From the NCBI GenBank assembly GCA_003248775.1, contig QFQX01000007.1:89874-153873 (forward strand): a stretch of 64,000 nucleotides of DNA, read 5' to 3'. This document shows, one piece after another, positions 18,137 to 27,500 of the stretch. How positions within the stretch are numbered: position 1 is the first letter of the stretch; each line of letters opens with the position of its first letter. This DNA is from Shinella sp. Lineage in GTDB: Bacteria > Pseudomonadota > Alphaproteobacteria > Rhizobiales > Rhizobiaceae. The notes below the pieces were generated by a model, which was not told the DNA's origin, searched no databases, and saw nothing but the letters and a program-made list of their open reading frames with translations. The translations under genes were made by a program, and so were the position numbers.

Positions 18137-18223
18137 GGTGTTTCCTCGCATTGTCCGGCCTCTTATCGGCCGGGGCCTCGTATTGTCGTACTGTCCGGGC
18201 CTTGCGGTATCCGGGATCTGCCG

Positions 18224-19168
18224 TCAGCGCTCGCCGCGCCTGTAGGGTTGCATCAGGGCCTGCGGTACGCGGGCGCGCCGCGCCATCACGGCCAGCGCCA
18301 CGATGGACAGGATATAGGGGATCATCAGGAACAGCTGGTAGGGCACCACGCCGCTCAGCACGGTCTGCAATCTCAGCTGGAAGGCATCGAAGAAGGCAAA
18401 GAGCAGCGCCCCGAACAGCGCCCTTTCCGGCCGCCAGGAGGCGAAGACCACGAGCGCGATGCAGATCCAGCCGCGGCCCTGCACCATGGTCGGGAAGAAG
18501 CTGTTGAAGGCCGAAAGCGTCAGGAACGAACCGCCAACACCCATCAGCGCGCTGCCGGCGATCACCGCGCCGTAACGCACCGCCATCGGGTTGATGCCCT
18601 GCGCCTCGGCCGCATGCGGGTTTTCGCCGGTCATGCGGACCGCAAGCCCGAGCGGCGTGCGCGAGATGAGATAGGCGAGCACGATCGCCAGCACGATGGC
18701 GAGATAGGTCGGCGCGGTCTGGGTGAAGAAAGCCGAGCCGAAGAAGGGCAGGTCGGAAAGGCCGGGAACGGCAATCGGCTGGAACGGCTCGATGGTCGGC
18801 GGCGTGCCCGCGACCGGCACCATCAGGCGGAAGACGTAATAGGCGAAGCTCGAGGCAAACAGCGTGACGCCGAGACCCGAGACATGCTGCGACAGGCCGA
18901 GCGTCACGGTCAGCACCGCATGCAGCGCGCCGAACATCGCGCCACCGAGTGCGGCCACCAGAAGCCCGGTCCAGAGATCCGCGCCGTTATAGACCGCCAG
19001 CCAGCCGATCATCGCGCCGAAGGTCATGATGCCCTCGATGCCGAGGTTCAGAACGCCGGCACGTTCGCTGAGCAGCGCGCCGAGCGTGCCGAGGATCAGC
19101 GGCGTGGCGATGCGCAGCACGGCGGCCCAGAGCCCGGCGGAAGCAAGGATGTCGATCAGGGCGTTCAT
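18224..19168 (-). CDS. ABC transporter permease (BMP/nucleoside type, second subunit)
   Basis: A 314-residue permease of the BPD_transp_2 family, YufQ-like. It starts MNALIDILASAGLWAAVLRI and contains the signature ERAGVLNLGIEGIMTFGAM plus several membrane helices. Start ATG 19168 overlaps the first permease by 4 nt (ATGA), a sign of translational coupling. The upstream open frame is ignored because it overlaps the first permease. It forms the translocation pore with the first permease for a nucleoside- or base-like compound. Confidence 0.93.
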   Translation of the reverse strand: MNALIDILASAGLWAAVLRIATPLILGTLGALLSERAGVLNLGIEGIMTFGAMIGWLAVYNGADLWTGLLVAALGGAMFGALHAVLTVTLGLSQHVSGLGVTLFASSFAYYVFRLMVPVAGTPPTIEPFQPIAVPGLSDLPFFGSAFFTQTAPTYLAIVLAIVLAYLISRTPLGLAVRMTGENPHAAEAQGINPMAVRYGAVIAGSALMGVGGSFLTLSAFNSFFPTMVQGRGWICIALVVFASWRPERALFGALLFAFFDAFQLRLQTVLSGVVPYQLFLMIPYILSIVALAVMARRARVPQALMQPYRRGER

Positions 19169-20214
19169 CGGCGGATCCTGTACTGGGTGAAGAAGACGGC
19201 GACCAGCATGGAGAGCAGCGACAGCGCGACGGTGACGTCGGCGATATAGGTCGGAATGCCCATGCTGCGGCTCATGCCGTCGGCGCCGACGAACATCATG
19301 GCGGTGAACAGCGCCGCAAACACCACGCCGACAGGATTGAGATTGGCGAGCATGGCGACGACGATGCCGGAATAGCCGTAGCCGGGCGAAAGGTCGGTCG
19401 TCACGTAACCCTTGACGCCAAGCACCTCGATCGCGCCCGCAAGGCCGGCAAGCCCGCCTGAAATCATCGCGACGAAGACCAGCGTGCGCCCGAGCGGAAC
19501 GCCGGCGAAGACCGCACCGGCCGGATTGAGGCCGGCTGCGCGCGACTGCACGCCGAACACCGTGCGCGTCTGGACGAAATGCACCACCAGCGCGACGACC
19601 ACGGCAATCGCCAGCCCGATATGCAGACGCGAACGGTCGATGAGCTTCGGCAGGCGCGCGGCCTTGTCGACCGCTTCCGACTGCGGCCAGCCGAAGGCGG
19701 TCGGGTCCTTCAGCACGCCGTCGATCAGCATGGAGACGAAGAGAATGATGACGAAGTTGAGAAGCAGCGTCGTCACCACCTCGTCGACGGAAAAGCGCAG
19801 ACGCAGCCAGAGCGGCAGGAGCAGCATGACCATGCCGGCGATGGCGCCGAGGGCGAGCAGCAGCGGGATCTGCAGAATGGGTGTCAGCCCCGAGAGAAGA
19901 TGCGCGCTTGCCGCCGCAACCGCGATGGCGCCGATATAGAATTGTCCTTCGGCGCCGATATTCCACAGCCGCGCCCGGAAGGCGACGGCCGCGGCAAGGC
20001 CGGTCAGGATCAGCGGTGTGGCGCGCATCAGCGTTTCCGTCGCCGAAAGGCGCGAACCGAAAGCGCTCGTCAGGATCTTGCCGTATGCGGTGAAGACGGG
20101 CGCGCCGGCGAGCGCGATCAGTACGCCGGCAATCGCCATGGCGGCGGCAATCGCGATCAGCGGCGTGGCGATCACCAGCGCCGGCGACCTGTGTTCGCGT
20201 CGCTCAAACCGCAT
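19165..20214 (-). CDS. ABC transporter permease (BMP/nucleoside type, first subunit)
   Basis: A 349-residue permease, YufP-like, with about nine hydrophobic segments. Typical pieces are RATPLILTGLAAAVAFRARL, WNIGAEGQFYIGAIAVAA and ISGGLAGLAGAIEVLGVKG. It overlaps the ATPase gene by 11 nt and the second permease by 4 nt, so the three are a single translational unit. In characterised members the pair moves purine or pyrimidine nucleosides; the nearby deaminase and amidase suggest an N-heterocycle here. Confidence 0.93.
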   Translation of the reverse strand: MRFERREHRSPALVIATPLIAIAAAMAIAGVLIALAGAPVFTAYGKILTSAFGSRLSATETLMRATPLILTGLAAAVAFRARLWNIGAEGQFYIGAIAVAAASAHLLSGLTPILQIPLLLALGAIAGMVMLLLPLWLRLRFSVDEVVTTLLLNFVIILFVSMLIDGVLKDPTAFGWPQSEAVDKAARLPKLIDRSRLHIGLAIAVVVALVVHFVQTRTVFGVQSRAAGLNPAGAVFAGVPLGRTLVFVAMISGGLAGLAGAIEVLGVKGYVTTDLSPGYGYSGIVVAMLANLNPVGVVFAALFTAMMFVGADGMSRSMGIPTYIADVTVALSLLSMLVAVFFTQYRIRR

Positions 20215-21748
20215 CGTTCATCTCCCGGCCTTTTCCTTGGCTGCCTTTTTCTTCCCATTCCCCGGCCATCATCAGCCCGAGCCGGCGCGCATCGGCGTCA
20301 TCGGCCGCAACCGGCGGAGAAAGCCGGCCGCCGACGATGGCCTGGATGCGGTCGGCCAGCGCCATGATCTCGTCGAGGTCTTCGGAAATCAGCAGCACGG
20401 CGGTGCCTGCCCGGCGTGCTTCCAGAATGCGCTCGTGCACGGCTGCGACCGCACCTTCGTCCAGCCCGCGCGCCGGCTGGGCGGCGAGAAGGATGCGCGG
20501 ATGCTCGATCAGGTTTCGCCCGAGAATGAGCTTCTGCATATTGCCGCCGGAAAGAAGCCGGATGCGGCTCGTCGGGGAGCCGCCGCGCACGTCGAAGGCC
20601 TCGATGATCTTCCGCGCGAAGGCGATACCCGCCTTGCGGTCGATCAGCCCGCCCCGCGAATAGCGCGGCAGGCGTTCCAGCACGGCGTTTTCCCAGATCG
20701 CCATCTCGCCGATGACGCCCTCGCGGTTGCGGTCTTCGGGAATGCGGCCGATGCCCTTTTCCACCGCATCCGCCACCGTCAGGTCGCCGATGCCCTGACC
20801 GAAGAGGATCAGGTCTCCGGCGCTTCGCTCGACCGTGCCGCTCAGGAGTTGCGCAAGCGTCGCCTGGCCATTGCCCGAAACACCGATGATGCCGAGGACT
20901 TCGCCGGCGCGCAGCCTGAAATCCACGGATTTCAGCCGCTCGACGCCGCCCTGACGCACGGTGACGCCAACCGCTTCCAGCACGACTTCACCGGGGGTGG
21001 CGGCGTCGCGCAACGGCCGCGTCACGGCGCGTCCGACCATCAGTTCGGCCAGTTCCGCCTTGCTGGTGTCGGCGGCGTTGCGTTCCGCCACCAGCCGGCC
21101 GCCGCGCAGCACGACGATGCGGTCGGCGGTCGCCATCACCTCGTCCAGCTTGTGGGAAATGAAGATCAGCGACAGGCCCTGACGCGCCATGTCCTTCAGC
21201 GTCGAGAATAGCTTCTCCGCCTCGATCCGGGTCAGGACCGCCGTCGGCTCGTCCAGCACGAGAATGCGGGCATCGTTGTAGAGCGCCTTGAGGATCTCGA
21301 CGCGCTGCTGCTCGCCCACCGAGAGATCGCCGAGCCGCGCATCGGGGTCGACCTTCAGGCCGAAGCGCTCGGAAATGTCGATCAGCTTGCGCCGTCCGGC
21401 CGAAACGTTGGAGGCGGGCGACCACAGGCTTTCCGTGCCGGTCATGACGTTTTCGAGCACGGTGAGGTTCGGCGCCAGCGCAAAATGCTGGTGCACCATG
21501 CCGATACCGGCGCGGATCGCGGCGCGCGGCCGTCCCGGCGGCAGGTCCTCGCCCATCACCGTCACCTTGCCGCTGTCGGGCACGTAGTGGCCGAAGAGAA
21601 TGCTCATCAGCGTGGTCTTGCCCGCGCCATTCTCGCCGAGCAGCGCCACGATCTCGCCTTCGGCGAGCGTCAGCGAGATGTCGTCATTGGCAAGGTTGTC
21701 GCCGAAGCGTTTGGAAATGCCGGAGAGTTCGAGGACGGGAGGTTTCAT
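20204..21748 (-). CDS. ABC transporter ATP-binding protein, duplicated (YufO/sugar type)
   Basis: A 514-residue protein with two nucleotide-binding domains in tandem. The first has Walker A GENGAGKTTLMS, signature LSVGEQQRVEILKAL and Walker B ILVLDEPTAVLT. The second has a degenerate Walker A, GVSGNGQATLAQ, lacking the Lys, and LSGGNMQKLILGRNL as signature, as usual in this class. The start is ATG 21748 (MKPPVLELSGISKRFG), overlapping the amidase stop by 4 nt. It drives the two permeases encoded next. Confidence 0.94.
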   Translation of the reverse strand: MKPPVLELSGISKRFGDNLANDDISLTLAEGEIVALLGENGAGKTTLMSILFGHYVPDSGKVTVMGEDLPPGRPRAAIRAGIGMVHQHFALAPNLTVLENVMTGTESLWSPASNVSAGRRKLIDISERFGLKVDPDARLGDLSVGEQQRVEILKALYNDARILVLDEPTAVLTRIEAEKLFSTLKDMARQGLSLIFISHKLDEVMATADRIVVLRGGRLVAERNAADTSKAELAELMVGRAVTRPLRDAATPGEVVLEAVGVTVRQGGVERLKSVDFRLRAGEVLGIIGVSGNGQATLAQLLSGTVERSAGDLILFGQGIGDLTVADAVEKGIGRIPEDRNREGVIGEMAIWENAVLERLPRYSRGGLIDRKAGIAFARKIIEAFDVRGGSPTSRIRLLSGGNMQKLILGRNLIEHPRILLAAQPARGLDEGAVAAVHERILEARRAGTAVLLISEDLDEIMALADRIQAIVGGRLSPPVAADDADARRLGLMMAGEWEEKGSQGKGREMNDAV

Positions 21749-23223
21749 GCATCCAGTCCTCTCACATCCAGTCCTGCCACGCCATGACGATGTTGCCAGC
21801 GTCCCTGCTTTTCCAGCCGTTCCGCAAGCTTCAGAAGAAGGCGATCCCCGCCCATCGGCGCGATGATCTGCACCGGCAGCGGAAGCCCGTCGCCATCCGC
21901 GCCGAAAGGCAGCGTCACGGCCGGAAAACCGGTCATGTTGCAAAGGGCGGCAAGCGGCGCGAAATCCGTCATGCGGCGGATCTGCAGGTCGATGTCGCCA
22001 TGGTCGAAGGGAAAGGAACCGAGCAGGGGCGGGGCCGTCGAAAGCATCGGCGCAACAAGAATGTCGAAGCCGGCAAATAGATCCCAGAGCGCGCGGCTCG
22101 CATGCACCGTGCCGTCCATGGCCGACCACAGCGCGCTGCCCGTCACCGCCGCACCATGGCGGATGAAGGCCTGCGTCAGCGGTTCGGCCTTCTGCGCATC
22201 AAGGCCTGCGGCTGCGACGAAATTGGCGAGGTTGACGGCGATCATGTCGCGGAACGCGATACCGCTCGCTTCAACCGGTCCGGCGAACACAGACCAGTTG
22301 AGCCGGATAAGGGTATGGCCGTCCGCTTCCAGCGCCAGTGCCGCCGCCTCGACAGTCTCGCTGCGGGCGGCATCGGTCGGATGGTCGGAGCCGGTTTCGG
22401 CAAGCAGGCCGATCCGCAGTTTCCTGCCGTCAGGCGTAACCAGTTCGGGATCGGCGAAGGGGCCCCGCGCATCGCCCTTCACCGCCTCGAAGATCGTCCG
22501 GAGATCGCGGGCGGAGCGGCAGATGGCAAGCTCGCTGGCAATGCCGCCGAGATGGTTGCCGAAGCCGGGACCGGCCGGCATGACGCCGCGGGTCGCCTTG
22601 ATGCCGAAAAGGCCGCAGCAGGCGGCGGGAACGCGGATGGAACCACCGGCATCGGTGGCATGCGCAATCGCAACGATCCCTGCGGCGACGGCCGCCGCCG
22701 CACCACCGGAGGAACCGCCAGCCGTGCGCGTCCGATCGAGCGGATTGCGGCAGACAGGGCCGGTCGCGGGTTCGGAGGAAAGGGAAAGCCCCATTTCCGG
22801 CACCGTGGTCAGCCCGAAGAAACAGAGGCCAGCAGCGCGCATCCGGGCTGCGAGATCCGAATCCGGCGCGCCTTCGCCGTCACGTTCCGGCATATGCGAG
22901 TTGGTCAGCATGCGGGAACCGGCGGCAACGGGAAGGCCGGCAAAGGGGCCGCCGAGATCCTTGGCAAGGCTCGGCACCCCGATAAAAGGCGCATGGGCAA
23001 AGGCTGCGCGCGCAGAGCCTTCTTCGCCCCTTGCCTTGATACTCTGGGCCAGCCGCTCGTCCGCTGCCCTTGCGGCAGCCTCGCCGAGCGTGGCGTCGAC
23101 ATGCGAAATCGCGCCGAGACCGGAAAACCGGTCGGCGCGTTCCAGTGCGGCCTGCATCGCCTCGCCAGCGGTGAGGCGACCCTTGCGGATCGCCTCGGCC
23201 AGCGACGTTGCGTCATTCGTCAT
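21745..23223 (-). CDS. amidase (amidase signature family)
   Basis: A 492-residue member of the amidase signature family. It carries the Ser-cisSer-Lys machinery: Lys in GVPSLAKDLGG, the core GGSSGGAAAAVAAGI, and the Ser nucleophile in DAGGSIRVPAACCGLFGIK. It hydrolyses an amide to acid and ammonia in the cytoplasm. It lies between the binding protein (11 nt) and ATPase (4-nt overlap) genes of the BMP-type importer, so it probably processes the imported compound. Related enzymes include GatA, allophanate hydrolase N-domains and indoleacetamide hydrolases; nothing here points to one substrate. Confidence 0.92.
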   Translation of the reverse strand: MTNDATSLAEAIRKGRLTAGEAMQAALERADRFSGLGAISHVDATLGEAAARAADERLAQSIKARGEEGSARAAFAHAPFIGVPSLAKDLGGPFAGLPVAAGSRMLTNSHMPERDGEGAPDSDLAARMRAAGLCFFGLTTVPEMGLSLSSEPATGPVCRNPLDRTRTAGGSSGGAAAAVAAGIVAIAHATDAGGSIRVPAACCGLFGIKATRGVMPAGPGFGNHLGGIASELAICRSARDLRTIFEAVKGDARGPFADPELVTPDGRKLRIGLLAETGSDHPTDAARSETVEAAALALEADGHTLIRLNWSVFAGPVEASGIAFRDMIAVNLANFVAAAGLDAQKAEPLTQAFIRHGAAVTGSALWSAMDGTVHASRALWDLFAGFDILVAPMLSTAPPLLGSFPFDHGDIDLQIRRMTDFAPLAALCNMTGFPAVTLPFGADGDGLPLPVQIIAPMGGDRLLLKLAERLEKQGRWQHRHGVAGLDVRGLDA

Positions 23224-23234
23224 GGTATTGCCGG

Positions 23235-24221
23235 TTACTTCGGCTCTTCCATGTTGCGCGGAACCTCGAAGGCTCCGGACTTGATCTCGGCGCGCTTGGC
23301 TTCCATGGCGGCTTCAGCTTCGGCCGGGGCAACGCCCTTCACATAGGCGATGTCGCTGCCGCCTTCCTTCAGAAGACCGAAGGCGGTGTAGTCCTTGCCC
23401 ACCGGCTTGCCGGCGGCAACATCGGCCAGCGCCGCGTTGAGGATCGGGCGGAAGCCCCAGAGCGCGTTGGCGAACACGGTTTCCGGGTAGCGCGGGGTGT
23501 AGTCGATCAGCGAGCCGACGGACTTGATGCCACGTTCCTTGGCGGCGTCCGCCGTGCCGATGCGTTCGCCGAACAGGATGTCGGCGCCGGCGTCGATCTG
23601 GGCGAGACCGGCCTCGCGGGCCTTCGGCGGGTCGAAGAAGGTGCCGATAAAGGAAACGAGCAGCTTGGCATCCGGGTTGACGGCCTTCACGCCTTCGCCG
23701 AAGGCGTTGATCAGCATGTTGACTTCCGGGATCGGCATGGCGCCGACGGAGCCGACGACGTTGCTCTTGGTCATCTTGCCGGCCAGCATGCCGGCGAGAT
23801 AGGCGCCGTCATGGTTCCAGGTGCCGAAGACGCCGAAATTGTCGCCGGATTCCTTGCCGCTCGAACCGAGCACGAAGGCGGTATCCGGATAGTCGGCAGC
23901 CACTTCGCGGGCTTCGCTTTCAACGGCATAGGCTTCGCCGATGATCAGCCTGGCGCCCTGTTCGGCATATTCGCGCATGGCGCGGGGATAGTCGGTGCCG
24001 GACACGCCTTCCGAGAAGACATATTCGATGACGCCTTCGGCGGCCGCATCCTGCAGCGCCTTGTGCAGCACCGAGTTCCAGGCGTTTTCCACCGGCGAAC
24101 CATGGATGCCGGCGACCTTGACGGGAGCGGCGGCGCGGACGGAAGGGGCGATGATGCCCGAACCGAGAACAAGACCGGTGGCCATCAGGCTCCGGCGCGT
24201 AAACATGATGTCTTTCGTCAT
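23235..24221 (-). CDS. BMP-family ABC transporter substrate-binding protein
   Basis: A 328-residue periplasmic protein of the basic membrane protein (BMP/PnrA-like) family. It begins MTKDIMFTRRSLMATGLVLG, where the RRSLM pair and hydrophobic stretch ending VRAAA look like a Tat-type signal. PnrA-like sequences VFSEGVSGTDYPRAM, FGTWNHDGAYLAGMLAGKM and SVGAMPIPEVNMLI are present. GAGGGG about 9 nt upstream is a good ribosome-binding site. It leads the operon with amidase, ATPase, two permeases and deaminase. Family members bind purine nucleosides or related molecules. Confidence 0.93.
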   Translation of the reverse strand: MTKDIMFTRRSLMATGLVLGSGIIAPSVRAAAPVKVAGIHGSPVENAWNSVLHKALQDAAAEGVIEYVFSEGVSGTDYPRAMREYAEQGARLIIGEAYAVESEAREVAADYPDTAFVLGSSGKESGDNFGVFGTWNHDGAYLAGMLAGKMTKSNVVGSVGAMPIPEVNMLINAFGEGVKAVNPDAKLLVSFIGTFFDPPKAREAGLAQIDAGADILFGERIGTADAAKERGIKSVGSLIDYTPRYPETVFANALWGFRPILNAALADVAAGKPVGKDYTAFGLLKEGGSDIAYVKGVAPAEAEAAMEAKRAEIKSGAFEVPRNMEEPK

Positions 24222-24521
24222 TGCAGCGATCCCCTCAATTTTACCGGTTGGTCGAAATTCTCTATGACCCGCTCAAAAATGTGTCAAGCGGACAGCCTGC
24301 CCGCGAGATAGGCACCGTTGCGGCACAGCCACAAGTATTGCACAAAGTTCCGGACGACCAGAGTTCAACGCAATCTGCGTAAAACCTGCCCAGATATCGC
24401 CCTTGACAGCAAAGTGCATGGTTCATAATCGTCGTTCAGGCTATTGCTTCGGTCAGCGCTTTGTTTGCTTTGCGCTATTTTGATTTTACTATTGAATTCT
24501 GCAATTCAGGGAGAGAGCATC
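24222..24521. other. divergent promoter region, BMP operon / TPS locus
   Basis: A 300-nt region between divergently transcribed operons. It contains a CTTGAC at 24403-24408 followed by CATAAT at 24424-24429 (15-nt spacing, shorter than ideal), a possible promoter reading towards the exoprotein gene. No promoter for the minus-strand operon was identified with confidence. Confidence 0.4.
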
Positions 24522-27500
24522 GTGGGCATGGGGATGCGGAACCGGGGTTTTCGACATTATACGGCAGTTCTCCTCGCCACCGTTTCACTTCCGCTTCCCG
24601 CCTTTTCACAACAGGTTCTTCCGTCGGGGGGTAATTTCACCGCCGGCTCCGGCGATATCCAGACGGCCCCGACCGGCCTCCTGATCAACCAGACCAGCGC
24701 CACCGGCATCGTCGAATGGCAGGATTTCTCGATCGGTTCGGGCGCATCGGTGCATTTCGACAACGGCGCGGGCGCAACGCTCAACCGCGTCACGGGCAAT
24801 CTCGGCTCGCAGATCGACGGATCGCTGACGGCCACGGGTTCGCTCTATCTCGTCAACCGCGCCGGCATCGTCGTCGGCCGCGATGGCGTGGTATCGACCG
24901 GCGGCGATTTCTTCGCCTCCACCCATGACGTCACCGACCAACAATTTCTCGCGGGCGGCGCGATGACCTTTGCCGGCAGCTCGAAAGCCGCCGTCGTCAA
25001 TCTCGGCACCATCAGCTCGGCCTCCGGCGACGTGGCGCTGATTGCCCGCGCGGTCGACAATTCCGGCAGCATCACCGCCGAAAACGGCACCGTCGGCCTG
25101 CTCGCGGGCTACGAGATCCTGGCCAGGGACAAGGCGGACGCCAACGGGCTCTTCTCCGTCGTGGTCGGCGGTTCCGATACCGAGGCCAGCAATTCCGGCG
25201 CGATCGCCGCGGCAAACGCCGAACTGCGCGCCAATGGCGGCAATGTCTATGCGCTCGCCGGCAATTCCGGCGGCGTGGTCAAGGCGACCGGCGTCACCAG
25301 CAAGGACGGCCGCATCTTCCTCACCGCGGGCGAGGGCGGCAAGGTGGAAGTCACCGGCAAGCTCAGCGCCACCCGCCCGCAGACAGCATCGGCCAGCCTG
25401 CCGACGCGCGTTCCGGTTCCGCAGGCGCGGCCCGACAGCGGCGGTGACATCCGCATTTCCGGCAGCGAGGTCAGGGTCAACGGCACGGTCGAGGCAACGG
25501 GCACCACCGGCTCGGGCGGCACCGTAGTCATCACGGGCGACAGGATCGCGCTTGGCTCGGCCGCAACGGTCGATGCCTCCGGCGCAACCGGCGGCACCGT
25601 GCTGATCGGCGGCGATTACCAGGGCGGCACCAATGCCGGGACGAAATTCCTCGCAGAAGACGTGGCGACGGCCGACAAGGTGGCGGTCGCCGCAGGTGCC
25701 ACGATCCGCGTCGACGGCACCGCCGGCGCGGGCGGGCGGGCCGTGGTGTGGTCCGACGATACGACGGTTTTCGACGGCACGATCACCGCGACCGGCGCAG
25801 GCGCGGCCGCCGGCGGCCTCGTGGAAACCTCGGGACACAACCTGCTGCTGGGCGACAACGTCGCCATTTCCACACGCTCCGAGCAGGGGGCGACCGGCAC
25901 CTGGCTCATCGACCCCTATAACGTGACCATTTCGTCGTCGGGTAGCAGCAATGTCTCGGTGAACTTAGGGACGGACCCTTGGGACGTAGCGCCCAACGGC
26001 AGCGGGGCGAACCTGAATGCCACCACCCTCAGTTCCTATCTCAATACCAGCAACGTCGCGATCACCACCAATGGTGGGGGATTGGAGGCCGGCAACATTA
26101 CCGTCAGCGCCGCTGTGTCGTGGAGCGCCGCGACCACCTTGTCGCTGCTTGCCGATTCCAGCACGGGCGGCATCTTCATCAACGCCGCCATTACGGGATT
26201 GAATTCCGGCAGCGGGCTGGTGCTCAGCGCCGGCTCCGGCGGCATCAGCCAGACGGCAGCCATCACGGCCGGCACACTGTCCGCCACCGCCAGAGTGGTC
26301 AATCTCAACAATGCCGGCAATGCCATCACTACCCTCGGCCCATCGAGCGCTTCCGGTGCGTTTGTCTTCGTCAACGGCCAATCGCTGACCGTTTCCGGCC
26401 CGATAAGCAGCAATAACTCGCTTAGAATTACGACGACATCGGGCGACCTGACCATCAACGCGGCGCTGAGCGACACTCTTACTTTCGGAGAAATAAGACT
26501 TTCTGCGGGCGGTCGTTTGAATATTGCCAGGGATCTGACGATGACTGGCTCGTCCGCCACGCTAATCCTCGACTACGGCACGAGCTATTCCCTCCTCAAC
26601 GGAGCCCGCATTTCCCTGTCTGGCTCGTCGCCACTTCTCCGGATCGGGGGGGAGGACTACATCATCATCCGCAATCTCGCCGACCTGCAGGCCATGGTCG
26701 ACGGCACGAATTACGCGCTGGCGAGCGATATCGACGCCTCCGCCACCGCAGGCTGGAACAGCGACGCGGGGTTCAACCCGATTTCCTCCTTTACCACCAC
26801 GCTGGCCGGCCTCGGGCATACGGTGGACGGCTTGACGATCAACCGCCCCGGGCAATCAACCATTGGATTGATCGGCACCCTCTGGGGAACCGTCAGGGAT
26901 CTGACATTGTCGAACATGTCGGTCATCGGCGCCGGAAGAGTTGGCACGGTCGCCGGCAATGTGTCTTTGGGATCGGTCATCAACGTGCATGCGACGGGCA
27001 GCGTGACGGGCACGGCGGGCCAGATCGGCGGACTGGTGGGCTGGTTCGACCAGGGCACCATCTCCGGCTCCTCCTCGACCGCGACAGTGAGCGGTGGAGA
27101 CGAGGTCGGCGGCCTGATCGGCCGACTGCGCGCCGGCGCGGTTTCCGATTCCTATGCCACAGGTTCGGTCACCGCAACCGGCGCCTATGCCGGTGGCCTT
27201 GCCGGCAGTTTCTATCAGGGCGGCACCCTCACCAACGTCTATGCCAGCGGCAGGGTAACGGGGTCGTCCAATACCGGCGGCCTGGTCGGTGGAGACTTGC
27301 TGCCAGACACCGTTACGGTGACCAACGCCTATTGGGACATGAATTCCACCGGGCAGGCCACCAGCTATGCCGGCACCGGCATCTCCAACGCCTCGGCCTA
27401 TACGCAGGCGACCTATGCCGGCTTCGATTTCACCAATACCTGGGTGATGATCGCCGGTCAGACGCGGCCCATGCTGCGCAGCGAATATTCGACCGTCATC

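Noticed and set aside
16403..19249. A 948-codon plus-strand frame
   Set aside because: Antisense to the solute-binding protein, deaminase and permease genes; low-complexity shadow composition.
24444..24521. Upstream TTG start for the TPS exoprotein at 24444
   Set aside because: It would add a second hydrophobic stretch before the proper signal peptide; a good Shine-Dalgarno lies just upstream of GTG 24522/ATG 24528.
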